The notes under the pieces were generated by a model. That model worked only from the letters and a program-made list of their open reading frames with translations. It was not told the origin of the DNA and ran no database searches. DNA of 64,000 bases, from contig NZ_JAGETZ010000007.1 of assembly GCF_017571495.1 (NCBI RefSeq), forward strand, positions 1 to 64,000, in the 5' to 3' direction. Source of the DNA: Hymenobacter negativus (GTDB lineage Bacteria; Bacteroidota; Bacteroidia; Cytophagales; Hymenobacteraceae). Each line of letters begins with the position of its first letter. Position 1 is the first letter of the stretch. A program made the position numbers and the translations under genes. Below, in pieces: positions 49,387 to 58,143 of this stretch.

Positions 49387-50610
49387 ATGCCCTTTACCAT
49401 CGGTCTCATTCGTGAAGGCAAAACCCCGCCCGACAAGCGTGTGCCCCTTACCCCCAAAAAGTGCGTCGAAGCCCAGGCGACTTTTCCCGGCCTGCGTGTG
49501 GTGGCGCAGAGCAGCCCCATTCGCAGCTACATCGACCAGGAATACCGCGACCTCGGCATTGAAGTGCGCGACGATGTGAGCGACTGCGATGTGCTCATGG
49601 GCGTGAAGGAGGTGCCTCTCGACCAGCTTATTCCCAACAAAACCTACCTGTTCTTCTCGCACACTGTGAAGAAGCAGCCCGCTAATCGCAACCTGCTGCG
49701 CGCCGTGCTGAAGAAGAACATCACCCTCATCGACTACGAGCTGCTGACCAACGAGCGTGGCGAGCGCATCGTAGCCTTCGGGCGCTACGCCGGCATTGTG
49801 GGGGCCTACAATGGCCTGCTCACCTACGGCCGTAAGCACGGCCTCTATGACCTGAAGCCGGCCTACCAGTGCGTGGACATGGACGACATGCAGGAGGAGT
49901 TTTTCAAGGTGAAGAAGCTGCCACCCATCAAAATGGCCGTCACTGGCTCGGGGCGCGTGGCCCAGGGTGCGCTGGAAGTGCTCGACCGCATGGGCATCCG
50001 CCGGGTGAGCGTGTATGACTACTTATACCTGACTTTCAACGAGCCGGTGTACACCCAACTGCGCAGCTCCGACTACAACCGCCGCCGCGACGGCCGCGTG
50101 TGGGACACCCCGGATTTCCACCAGCACCCCGAGGAGTACGAGTCGACCTTCGACAAATTCCTGCCCGTTACGGACCTGCTCATTGCCTGCGCCTACTGGC
50201 ACCCAGCCGCGCCGCTGCTCTTCACCGAAGCCGATACGCAGCAGCCCGATTTTCGCATCAACACCATCGCCGACGTGACCTGCGACGTGGATGGCTCGGT
50301 CCCTGTTACCAAGCGCAACAGCACCATCGCCGACCCCGCATTCGACTATAACTGCGCCACCGGCGAGCTGGAATCCGCTTACTCACGCCCCTCCAACATC
50401 ACCGTGATGGCCGTGGACAACCTGCCCTGCGAACTGCCCCGCAACGCCAGCCGCGACTTCGGCCGCCAGCTCCTCGACAATGTGCTGCCCCACTTGGTGG
50501 GCGATGATGCGGCAGGTGTTATCGCCCGGGCCACCATTGCCAGGGGTGGCCAGCTTACCGAACGGTACCAGTATCTAGCCGATTACGTGGCCGAGGCTGC
50601 AGCTGTATAA
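49387..50610 (+). CDS. NAD(P)-dependent saccharopine dehydrogenase-like protein (AlaDH/PNT fold)
   Basis: A 407-residue cytoplasmic oxidoreductase of the alanine dehydrogenase/PNT N-terminal and lysine-forming saccharopine dehydrogenase group. It opens with TIGLIREGKTPPDKRVPLTP, has the conserved AYNGLLTYG and DYELLTNERGERIVAFGRYAGIVGAYNG segments, a nucleotide-binding GSGRVAQGALEVL motif (about 181-193) and NTIADVTCDVDGSVP near 300-315. It may make or degrade lysine or a related amino acid; the exact reaction is not certain. An upstream start at 49267 lacks family similarity. Confidence 0.8.
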   Translation: MPFTIGLIREGKTPPDKRVPLTPKKCVEAQATFPGLRVVAQSSPIRSYIDQEYRDLGIEVRDDVSDCDVLMGVKEVPLDQLIPNKTYLFFSHTVKKQPANRNLLRAVLKKNITLIDYELLTNERGERIVAFGRYAGIVGAYNGLLTYGRKHGLYDLKPAYQCVDMDDMQEEFFKVKKLPPIKMAVTGSGRVAQGALEVLDRMGIRRVSVYDYLYLTFNEPVYTQLRSSDYNRRRDGRVWDTPDFHQHPEEYESTFDKFLPVTDLLIACAYWHPAAPLLFTEADTQQPDFRINTIADVTCDVDGSVPVTKRNSTIADPAFDYNCATGELESAYSRPSNITVMAVDNLPCELPRNASRDFGRQLLDNVLPHLVGDDAAGVIARATIARGGQLTERYQYLADYVAEAAAV

Positions 50611-50617
50611 TTGGGTG

Positions 50618-50669
50618 ACTTCATAAAAAAACACCCCTGTTTACTGTTAGGGGTGTTTTTTTATGAAGT
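50618..50669. terminator. Bidirectional terminator
   Basis: ACTTCATAAAAAAACACCCC then T pairs with AGGGGTGTTTTTTTATGAAG then T across a 10-base loop. The T and A runs are part of the stem. It lies between converging genes ending at 50610 and 50688. Confidence 0.9.
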
Positions 50670-50687
50670 TGGTACAAGTGGAATAAG

Positions 50688-53225
50688 CTACTCCAGCATG
50701 ACGCGGCGGGTGGTCGTTCCCCCAGCGTAGTGCACGCGCAGCAGGTAAGCGCCGGCGCGCAAGGGCGAGGTGTCCAGCGTGAGCTCGGGTTGGCTCACCA
50801 CTTGAGTAAGCACCACGCGGCCCAGGGCGTCGAGCAATTCCACGCGCTGGGGCCGGCTGGCGGCATCGAGGGCGAGGTTGAGCCGGCCGTGGGCCGGCAC
50901 CGGCCAGGCCTGGGTGCGGGCGGCCAGCTTCTGGTTTGATACGCTCAGCACATTGGCATCGAGCAGCCGCACGAGGCCATTGTAGGAAATGCCAGAAACG
51001 GTGGTGAAACTGCCGGCTGCCATGATGGCTCCATCGGCCTGCACCAGCAGGCTGTTCACAGTCGTATTGGGACCGGTGGCTCCATTATAGCTAAGGTCGA
51101 ATGCCCCGTTAGACAGCAGGCGTAGTGTACCGTTTGCATTCTGCGTGCCCACCTGCCCACCCACCAGCACCCGGCCGTTGGGCTGCACGGCCAAGGTCTG
51201 AATGCGGGTACTAACAGCGCCGGCCGCAAAGCCGGGGTCGGGGGTGCCATTGGGAAGCAGGCGCACGACTTCGCCCATTGGCAGGCCGCCGAAACTGGTG
51301 AAGCTGCCCGACGCATACAATCGCCCCGCCGCGTCGCGGGCCAGTTGGGTAGCAAAATTCAGCGAGTTGGTGGGAACAGCCGTTTGCGTAAAAGAAGGGT
51401 CCAAGGTTCCACTTGGCAGCAGGCGCAGTATTGGATAGCGGCTGCCACTAATATTATTGGACCCGCCTATCACCAAGTTGCCATCGGGCTGTACCAGCAA
51501 TGCATCAGCTTGGTAGGTGACCGGGAAGCTCGTGTCGCGTTGGCCCGTGACGCCATTAAGGCACAGTAGCTGCGAGAAAATGTTGAGAGGTGCACTAGCC
51601 TCTGTGAGCGTGCCCTTTACCAAGACACGGCCGTCATTCTGCACGGCCAGCAGCTCCACGTTGGATTGCCCGAATACCGTGGGCACGAAGACTGGGGCAA
51701 ACCCGGTGTCCAGCGCTCCATTGGGCAGCAGGCGGCCCAGCGACTGACGAACTCCACCTGCCAACTGGTCGAACGTTCCGCCGACTAGCACCTTACCATC
51801 GGGCTGCAGCGCCAGTGCTGTCACCACATCCGAGGCCCGGGCGGCGGCCGTAAAGCCGGCATCGAGCGTCCCATCCGTATTCAGGCGGGCCACATACCCA
51901 GCAGCTACGCCCCCAATTTCGGTGAAATTACCTCCCACTACGTACTTGCCATCGGGCTGCTGCACCAATGCATTGACCGATGCGGGGGCCTGTACCAGCG
52001 GGACAAAGGCCGGGTCACGGCTGCCGTCCGTATTGAGCAGGGCAATACCTGTGGCAGCGCTGCCCGCGGGTGCAAAGCGAGTGGGTGACAGCAGGGCCAC
52101 CAGCACCTTGCCATTGGGCAGCAGCTGCATCGTATTCAACTGTGAGTTTGCCGGAACAGCGCTGGTATTGGCAAAAGCTGGGTCGAGGCCACCGTTGGGC
52201 AGCAGGCGTACCAGCTTGCCGATAGCCGTGCCGTTATAGGTTCGGCTGACAATACTGAGGACGAGAATTTTGCCATCGGGCTGTACCTGTATCGCCGGAG
52301 AAATCAAGCCGCTCAGGTTGGTGAAGTTCGTGCCATTTTGAAAGCTGGTATCCAAGGTGCCGTTGGCGTTCAGGCGTGTTAGAGCCGGCCACCCGGGCAT
52401 TGGGTTATAGGTGGCTACCAATAGTTTGCCATCCGGCTGCACGGCCACATCGAGCAAGCTGCCTCCGCTGGGCACAGCCGGCGTAAAACTGGTATCGATG
52501 GCGCCTGTAGGCAGCAGCCGCACAATGGCTTGTCGGGCAGTGCCATTAATACTGCTGAAAGCGCCAGTCACCACTATTTTTCCATCGGTCTGGACGGCAA
52601 TGGCAGCGGTCTGCATTGAGAAGCCCGTACCCAGAGCGGTTTGAAAGGCAGCATCCAGGCTGCCGTCGGTGTTGAGGCGCACCAAACGCCCGGCCGCACT
52701 GCCGTTAAATGTTGTGAAGTCTCCGGCTACCAATACTTTGCCATCAGGCTGGGCTGCTACTGAATAGAAGTTGGAGAACCCGGCACCACTGCCCGCATTA
52801 AATCCGGCATCGGGGGTGCCGTCGGTATTGAGTCGTAGCAGGCGCTGCCGCGTCACGCTGCCCAACGTCAGGGCGGCGTCGCTTACCAGCAGTATCTGCC
52901 CATTCGGCAGCAGGCTAAAGAGTCGACAAGTGCCTTGCAAACTGCTTACGTTGGTCTGAAAAGCTAAGTCAGGGGAAGAGCCGTCGGCCAATAACCGTAG
53001 CAGCCCGGTAGCGGAACTGCCACCCGCGCGCACAGCATCGGAAAGCAGCAGGTACTTACCATCCGTTTGCTGTGCCGCCTGCTGAACGCTGGCCGGCCGG
53101 TAGGCATACGATGGTATGAACGACGGGTCGATGCTGGGGCCCTGCGCCTGAGCTGCCGGCTTGCTCAGAACCAGGCAAAACAGTAGAAAAAGTGCAAATC
53201 GCTGAATTAGTGTAAAGTGCTTCAC
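50688..53225 (-). CDS. Delta-60 repeat protein with T9SS sorting domain (copy 1)
   Basis: An 845-residue secreted protein. A signal peptide (about 1-28) is followed by about a dozen delta-60 repeats (each around 50-60 residues, with the core LALQPDGKVLVGG or a variant plus LNTDGTLDxxF), probably a beta-propeller. The last 80-90 residues (PVPAHGRLNLALD...RAGAYLLRVHY) are a T9SS type A sorting domain. Its neighbour at 53266 is a paralogue. Delta-60 proteins are predicted surface or secreted proteins of unknown ligand. Confidence 0.92.
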   Translation of the reverse strand: MKHFTLIQRFALFLLFCLVLSKPAAQAQGPSIDPSFIPSYAYRPASVQQAAQQTDGKYLLLSDAVRAGGSSATGLLRLLADGSSPDLAFQTNVSSLQGTCRLFSLLPNGQILLVSDAALTLGSVTRQRLLRLNTDGTPDAGFNAGSGAGFSNFYSVAAQPDGKVLVAGDFTTFNGSAAGRLVRLNTDGSLDAAFQTALGTGFSMQTAAIAVQTDGKIVVTGAFSSINGTARQAIVRLLPTGAIDTSFTPAVPSGGSLLDVAVQPDGKLLVATYNPMPGWPALTRLNANGTLDTSFQNGTNFTNLSGLISPAIQVQPDGKILVLSIVSRTYNGTAIGKLVRLLPNGGLDPAFANTSAVPANSQLNTMQLLPNGKVLVALLSPTRFAPAGSAATGIALLNTDGSRDPAFVPLVQAPASVNALVQQPDGKYVVGGNFTEIGGVAAGYVARLNTDGTLDAGFTAAARASDVVTALALQPDGKVLVGGTFDQLAGGVRQSLGRLLPNGALDTGFAPVFVPTVFGQSNVELLAVQNDGRVLVKGTLTEASAPLNIFSQLLCLNGVTGQRDTSFPVTYQADALLVQPDGNLVIGGSNNISGSRYPILRLLPSGTLDPSFTQTAVPTNSLNFATQLARDAAGRLYASGSFTSFGGLPMGEVVRLLPNGTPDPGFAAGAVSTRIQTLAVQPNGRVLVGGQVGTQNANGTLRLLSNGAFDLSYNGATGPNTTVNSLLVQADGAIMAAGSFTTVSGISYNGLVRLLDANVLSVSNQKLAARTQAWPVPAHGRLNLALDAASRPQRVELLDALGRVVLTQVVSQPELTLDTSPLRAGAYLLRVHYAGGTTTRRVMLE

Positions 53226-53265
53226 CGTAAGAAGATAAGTTAGGAAAGGAGGGACAATACAACTG

Positions 53266-55809
53266 CTACTCCACTACCACGCGGCGGGTAACGGGGCCGT
53301 TGGCGTACTGCACGCGCAGCACGTAGTGGCCGGCGCGCAGGGGCGAGGTGTCAAGCGTCAGCTCGGCTTGGCTCACGGCTTGGGCCAGCGCCACGCGGCC
53401 CAGGGCGTCGAGCAGCTCCACGCGCTGGGGGCGGCGGGCGGCATCCAGGGCCAGGTGGAGCTGGTTGTGGGCGGGCACGGGCCAGGCCTGGGTGCGGGCC
53501 GCCAGCGGCTGGTTCGAGATGCTCAGCACGTTGGCATCGAGCAGGCGTACGAGGCCGCCGATGGCTTGGCCGCCCACAGTGGTGAAGCTGCCGGCCGCCA
53601 TGATGGCGCCATCGGCTTGTACCAGCAGGCGGTTGACAGCGCTGGCCGGCCCGTTGCTGGCCGTAAAAGTGGGGTCGGCCAGTCCTGGTGAGGTGATGCG
53701 GTCCAGGCCCAAAGAACTACTGCTGCCAAGGCCACCCAGCAGAATAAGGCCATTGGGCTGCACCGCCACGCTATTAATCTTGCTGAATGCGCTGAGGTAA
53801 CCAGTGCCGCCAGCGGTGGGCTGGCCATCAACTGATAAGAGCTGCAGAAAGCTGGTCGACGTTGGACTGATACCACTTCGCCCCCCGACGTAAAGCCGGC
53901 CGGTCGCATCCTGGGCCAGCACAGTAGGAACACTGCCCGTAAAGTTATTGATGATGCCTGGGAACGGGGAATCGAACGAGCCATCGGCCAGAATGCGGAA
54001 GACCGAATAGGTGTTGGTGCCAGGCGCAGGAGTAGCTTCTCCTGCTATCACAATCTTGCCGCCGGGCTGCACCAGCATGTCCCCCGTAACGTAGTGGGGC
54101 ATACTGACATCGAGCTGTCCGGTGGCGCCATCCAGAAAGTAAAGCCCGTTGACATCGACACTGGTAGAGCCATTGGCCAGCCGGAGCGACCCCGCTACCA
54201 GCACCCGGCCATCGGGGTGCCGTGCAATGTGCCGAACGGTAGTCCAGGCATCTGGGGAGGTGGTGAAGGGGGATGTAAAGCCCGTATCCAGCGTGCCGGA
54301 TGGCAGCAGCCGGGCCACCGATGCGCGACTACTCCCGGCAATGCGCCCGAAGAACCCACCCACCAGCACCTTGCCGTCGGCCTGCACCAAGAGGCTGTTG
54401 ACAGCGTTATCCGGTGCCATCGGAGCCGACAGCGCAGCATCGGGCACGCCGTTAGCACTCAGGTAGGCGAGGTAGGCAATGGGCTGCCCATCAATCTCCG
54501 TGAAGTCGCCACCGGCTAGATAGCTGCCATTAGCCAAGCGCACCACATCGTATACCTGCGCCGGCGTCAGCAGACTTGGCGCAAAGCCGGAATCGATGGC
54601 GCCATTGGCTTGTAGCAGGGCCACGCCCGTGCGCAAACCGCCAGTAGACGCGTAGCGAGATTGAGTAGCACTTACCAGCAGCTGCCCGTTCGCCAGCAGC
54701 TGCACACTGCTGATGAATGCCGACGCATCAGCCCGCGCGGTGTTGCTGAAACTGGGGTCGAGGGAGCCATCGGGCAGCAGTCGCACCAGCTCACCAACAG
54801 ATGGCCCCGTGTAGGCACTCGCCTTAGTGTAGACCAGAATATTGCCATCGGGCTGCACCAACAAGGCTGGAGCGAAAGCGCTGTTAGAACTAAAGTTGAA
54901 GGCTGCGGAAGCTTGGAAACCAGTATCCACCACCCCCGAAGGCAGCAGGCGCATCAGCGGGAGCCAGCCGCCGGCGCTGTTGGCATCGCCGCCCACCAGC
55001 ACCTTGCCGTCGGGTTGCACGGCCAGAGCGCGGGCGGTGGTATTTGATGGGATGGGGGACGTAAACGAGGCGTCTGGGGCGCCGGAAGCGAGCAAGCGGG
55101 CTACCCCCTGCCGGGGTAGCCCGTCTACCTGGCTAAAGTTGCCCGCCACCAGGATTTTGCCATCGGGTTGCAGGGCTACAAAGTTGACGGCCGCGTTGAG
55201 GCCAGTGCCCAGGGCGGTCTGAAAAGACGTATCCAGCGTGCCATCAACGTCAAGGCGCAGTAGGTTTCGCACTGTTATCCCATTGAGCTGCACATTGAAC
55301 GTGCCGACTACCAGCAACTTCCCATCGGGCTGAGCCAGCACGTGGTTGAGGCCGCCTGCTTGCCAGGAACCCGTACCTGCATCGAAGCCTGCATCGGGCG
55401 TACCATCCGTATTGAGCCGCAGCAGGCGTTGCCGGGTCACGCTGCCCAAGCTAAGCGCGCCGCTGCTTGTAAGCAGCAGCTGGCCGTTGGGCAGCAGCAC
55501 TACGTACTGCACCGTGCCTTGCAGAGCCTGCACATTGGTCTGAAAAACAGCATCAGACTGATTGCTAGCAGCCAGCAGCCGGGCCAGGCCCTTGGCTGGG
55601 CTTCCGCTAGCCCGCGTCATATCGCCGAGTAGCACGCGCTTCCCATCAGCCTGCTCAATGGCCTGCCGAACAACGGCGGGCTTATAAACTGACGTTGGCT
55701 GAAAACCAGGGTCGACGTTTGGGCCTTGCGCCCATGCCATTCCGCGTCCCACCAAGAGCAGTAGCAGTAAGACCCCTAAGCGTTGTAAGCGTAAAAAAAT
55801 TGCTTTCAT
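53266..55809 (-). CDS. Delta-60 repeat protein with T9SS sorting domain (copy 2)
   Basis: An 847-residue protein with the same plan as copy 1: signal peptide (about 1-28, ending GMAWAQG), about a dozen delta-60 repeats and a C-terminal T9SS domain. The final 120 residues are very close to copy 1 (LLVQADGAIMAAGSFTTV, LAARTQAWPVPAH, QRVELLDALGRV shared), while the middle is more divergent. Only 40 bases separate the genes, so copy 1 probably lies downstream in the same transcript. The pair arose by tandem duplication. Confidence 0.92.
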   Translation of the reverse strand: MKAIFLRLQRLGVLLLLLLVGRGMAWAQGPNVDPGFQPTSVYKPAVVRQAIEQADGKRVLLGDMTRASGSPAKGLARLLAASNQSDAVFQTNVQALQGTVQYVVLLPNGQLLLTSSGALSLGSVTRQRLLRLNTDGTPDAGFDAGTGSWQAGGLNHVLAQPDGKLLVVGTFNVQLNGITVRNLLRLDVDGTLDTSFQTALGTGLNAAVNFVALQPDGKILVAGNFSQVDGLPRQGVARLLASGAPDASFTSPIPSNTTARALAVQPDGKVLVGGDANSAGGWLPLMRLLPSGVVDTGFQASAAFNFSSNSAFAPALLVQPDGNILVYTKASAYTGPSVGELVRLLPDGSLDPSFSNTARADASAFISSVQLLANGQLLVSATQSRYASTGGLRTGVALLQANGAIDSGFAPSLLTPAQVYDVVRLANGSYLAGGDFTEIDGQPIAYLAYLSANGVPDAALSAPMAPDNAVNSLLVQADGKVLVGGFFGRIAGSSRASVARLLPSGTLDTGFTSPFTTSPDAWTTVRHIARHPDGRVLVAGSLRLANGSTSVDVNGLYFLDGATGQLDVSMPHYVTGDMLVQPGGKIVIAGEATPAPGTNTYSVFRILADGSFDSPFPGIINNFTGSVPTVLAQDATGRLYVGGRSGISPTSTSFLQLLSVDGQPTAGGTGYLSAFSKINSVAVQPNGLILLGGLGSSSSLGLDRITSPGLADPTFTASNGPASAVNRLLVQADGAIMAAGSFTTVGGQAIGGLVRLLDANVLSISNQPLAARTQAWPVPAHNQLHLALDAARRPQRVELLDALGRVALAQAVSQAELTLDTSPLRAGHYVLRVQYANGPVTRRVVVE

Positions 55810-55898
55810 AAAGTAGAGAATAAGTACGGGCTCTGCGGAGCAAGAATGGCGCCGTATTTAGCAATATTATTGTGCTTACTGCTGGGCAGGTATAATAA

Positions 55899-55931
55899 AA
55901 AAGCCCCTCCTGATAAACAGGAGGGGCTTTT
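55899..55931 (-). terminator. Terminator of the CsbD gene
   Basis: AAAAGCCCCTCCTG (55899-55912) pairs with CAGGAGGGGCTTTT (55918-55931) across ATAAA. On the minus strand it follows the CsbD gene and is flanked by a T run. Confidence 0.85.
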
Positions 55932-55993
55932 AATGACAAAGCAGTAGCGTGTGGAACTGGAAGGCGCTGCTACTTCATCGGGGGGATTTAGAA

Positions 55994-56422
55994 CTAGAAA
56001 TTCCGCTGAAACCAGGCTTTGATGTCGTCAACCGTTTCACCGGTTTTCTCCTGCAAGCGGCCAAACCACTCGTCCTGCTTGCCTTCCTGGTAAGTCAGGT
56101 CATCATCGGTGAGGTTTCCCCACTTTTGCTTGGCCTGGCCTTTCACCTGGTCCCAGTTGCCGCGGGCGCGCCACTCGGTACCAGTAGTCGAGGCCGTTGC
56201 GTTGTCGGTCTTTTCGTTGAACCAGTTCTTGATGTCATCAATGGCGTGACCGGTTTTCTGTTGAAGCCGGCCAAACCACTCGTCTTGTTTGCCTTCGTCG
56301 TAGGTAAGGTCATCATCCGTCAGGCCGGCCCATTTCTGCTTGGCCTGGCCTTTGATGTCGTTCCAGTTGCCGCGAGCCTTAAGCTCGGTGCTATCGCCGA
56401 TGTTATTGTTGTTGATATCCAT
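55994..56422 (-). CDS. Tandem-duplicated CsbD-like stress protein
   Basis: A 142-residue cytoplasmic protein made of two CsbD-like domains, about residues 15-70 and 84-141. Each has GNW(N/D)xxKGQAKQKW(A/G)xLTDDDLTYxEGKQDEWFGRLQ(Q/E)KTG. CsbD proteins are typically about 60-70 residues with one domain and are induced by stress in other bacteria. The duplication is visible as near-identical halves joined by an NEKTDNATASTTG linker. It is probably monocistronic with its own terminator. Function of the duplicate form is unknown. Confidence 0.9.
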   Translation of the reverse strand: MDINNNNIGDSTELKARGNWNDIKGQAKQKWAGLTDDDLTYDEGKQDEWFGRLQQKTGHAIDDIKNWFNEKTDNATASTTGTEWRARGNWDQVKGQAKQKWGNLTDDDLTYQEGKQDEWFGRLQEKTGETVDDIKAWFQRNF

Positions 56423-56545
56423 GGCTTAAAGAGTTTAGTAAGGAAATGTGGGTGGGACAGTAGGTGCAATTGTTGGGCTTGTACGCAGCCATTTTGGGCA
56501 GCGTTGGGGTTGGTGTCGGAATGCCGAAATTTTGCACACCGACGC

Positions 56546-57154
56546 CTAGGGCACGCTTGCCACCAATGCGCCAATCAGTACTACCCACACGCCAGCCCCC
56601 ACGCCGTAGCCACCCCAGGCCCGGCCCCGCTTGCGGCGGTGTGCCTCTTCCCGGTAGGCATTGCTATACGCGGGGTCAGCCAGCAACTCCGGGTGCGGAG
56701 CGTGCAGGTTGCGCGTTGCTACTGCTGGCGTTGTTATCACGGCAGGCGCTATCAGTCCCAGCAGCGGCCCCGTGTAGAGGGTGGCACCCAGCGAGCCCCA
56801 AAACGGAGCTTGGTTGGTGTAGTAGCGAGCTGCATCTTGGCGGCCCTGCACGCGCCGTTGCAGGTCGCTCATGCCGGGCAGCAAATCATCTTTGTCCGGG
56901 CCGGCAACAGGGGCAATCGGGTGCAGTACTTCGCGGGTGCCGTTGGCGTAGCGCACCAGAAATACGTCGGCTGCTGCCAGGCGCAGGGTATCAGCACTCG
57001 CTGGCGGCAGGTAGCTCACCGTCACGGGCGAAATAGTGAGCACGCGGCCTACCACTTCACTGCCGTCGGTACGCAGAATGATATCAGTCGGCGCATTCTG
57101 AGCCCAAGTCATGCTGGGGCTGGCCAATAGCAATGCGAGCAAGAAACTTTTCAT
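56546..57154 (-). CDS. Secreted protein with C-terminal membrane helix
   Basis: A 202-residue protein: signal peptide (about 1-18, ending TWAQ), a small beta domain with DIILRTDGSEVVGRVLTISPVTVSYL...VFLVRYANGTREVL (about 25-78), a hydrophobic segment near 117-142, and a C-terminal hydrophobic helix (about 180-198). The VRYANGT[RK]E motif is shared with the next gene at 57185, so the two are paralogous in the N-terminal domain. No family name is known to me. It is followed by CsbD on the same strand, after a 123-base gap. Confidence 0.65.
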   Translation of the reverse strand: MKSFLLALLLASPSMTWAQNAPTDIILRTDGSEVVGRVLTISPVTVSYLPPASADTLRLAAADVFLVRYANGTREVLHPIAPVAGPDKDDLLPGMSDLQRRVQGRQDAARYYTNQAPFWGSLGATLYTGPLLGLIAPAVITTPAVATRNLHAPHPELLADPAYSNAYREEAHRRKRGRAWGGYGVGAGVWVVLIGALVASVP

Positions 57155-57184
57155 GATAACAATTTAGTAACCAGTGAAAAGTGC

Positions 57185-57958
57185 TTAGCGATGCCGGGCA
57201 TTGAATCCCAGCATGAGGCTGACGCGGGCCCCGCCGTTGCCGGGCACCACGGCCAGGTTTATCGGAAAGTTGATGCCGTTGGATTTGAAAGAGGAGCCCA
57301 CGGCCAGCACCAGGTTGGCGCCCAGCGGCGTCACGTTGGGGCCCAGGCCGAACTCAAAGCCCTTGGCCCCGCGAATGCCCAGCAGCCCGCTCACGCTGGG
57401 AATAAATTTGCCCTGCTCCAGGCCGCCCACCAGTGGTACCAGCTCCACTAGCCCGCTCAGGCCATTGGGTAGCCGGAAAAGGCGGTTTTCAAACTGCCAG
57501 CCAAACTGCGTGAGAAAAGGGTTGAGGTCGCCAATGTTTTCGCGGGCCTTGTCGAGCACCCCGCCCGACAGCACGGTGAAGCCTATCCGGGGTCCATCGA
57601 GGTGAATGGGCTCGTCGAGAATAGCATCGTCCGGCGACTGATTATTCGTAGGTACCTCGCCGGGAAAAGCCGTGTGGGCCGTACCTGCTGTTACAGGCAT
57701 TCCTTGGGCCGCCGTGGGCGTGGTAAAAAGCTCCTTGGTGCCGTTGGCGTAGCGCACCATAAACAGGTCCGTTTTCCACACGCTGATGAGCGGGCCGTCG
57801 GGGTTGTCGGTGCGGCGGTAGCGGACTTCAGCGGGCGTGATTTCAATCACCTTCACGGCAATTTCCTCGCCGTTGCGCTTGGTGAGCATATCCTGGGCGC
57901 GGGCCGCGCCGGCCAGCAAAAACAGGCAGGGGAGCAGCAATAGTAAGCGTGTAAGCAT
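57185..57958 (-). CDS. Secreted protein sharing a domain with its neighbour
   Basis: A 257-residue protein: signal peptide (about 1-22, ending ARAQ), the same N-terminal domain as the gene at 56546 (KRNGEEIAVKVIEITPAEVRYRR...LFMVRYANGTKELF), a linker, and a C-terminal region rich in Gly and hydrophobic strands (GLSGLVELVPLVGGLEQGKFIPSVSGLLGIRG...VSLMLGFNARH), probably a small barrel or beta-sandwich. A 30-base gap to the neighbour indicates an operon. Function is unknown. Confidence 0.65.
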   Translation of the reverse strand: MLTRLLLLLPCLFLLAGAARAQDMLTKRNGEEIAVKVIEITPAEVRYRRTDNPDGPLISVWKTDLFMVRYANGTKELFTTPTAAQGMPVTAGTAHTAFPGEVPTNNQSPDDAILDEPIHLDGPRIGFTVLSGGVLDKARENIGDLNPFLTQFGWQFENRLFRLPNGLSGLVELVPLVGGLEQGKFIPSVSGLLGIRGAKGFEFGLGPNVTPLGANLVLAVGSSFKSNGINFPINLAVVPGNGGARVSLMLGFNARHR

Positions 57959-58143
57959 CAGGCGAGGGGCTAAGCGTGAGTGTTGCCCAAAGGTGCGATG
58001 CTGTGTAATCCATTTTCAACCGTATTTTGCACGTTATCAGACGTTGCGTACACTGATTTTTGCTGCTCAATAGGCTGTAATTCAAATCAAATCGCGCTGA
58101 TAAAAGGATATTGCAAATCAGTCAATAATATTCGATTGTTTAT

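Noticed and set aside
49195..49839. N-terminal extension of the lyase
   Set aside because: It lies opposite the start of the saccharopine-dehydrogenase-like gene and precedes a clear signal peptide starting at 49194.
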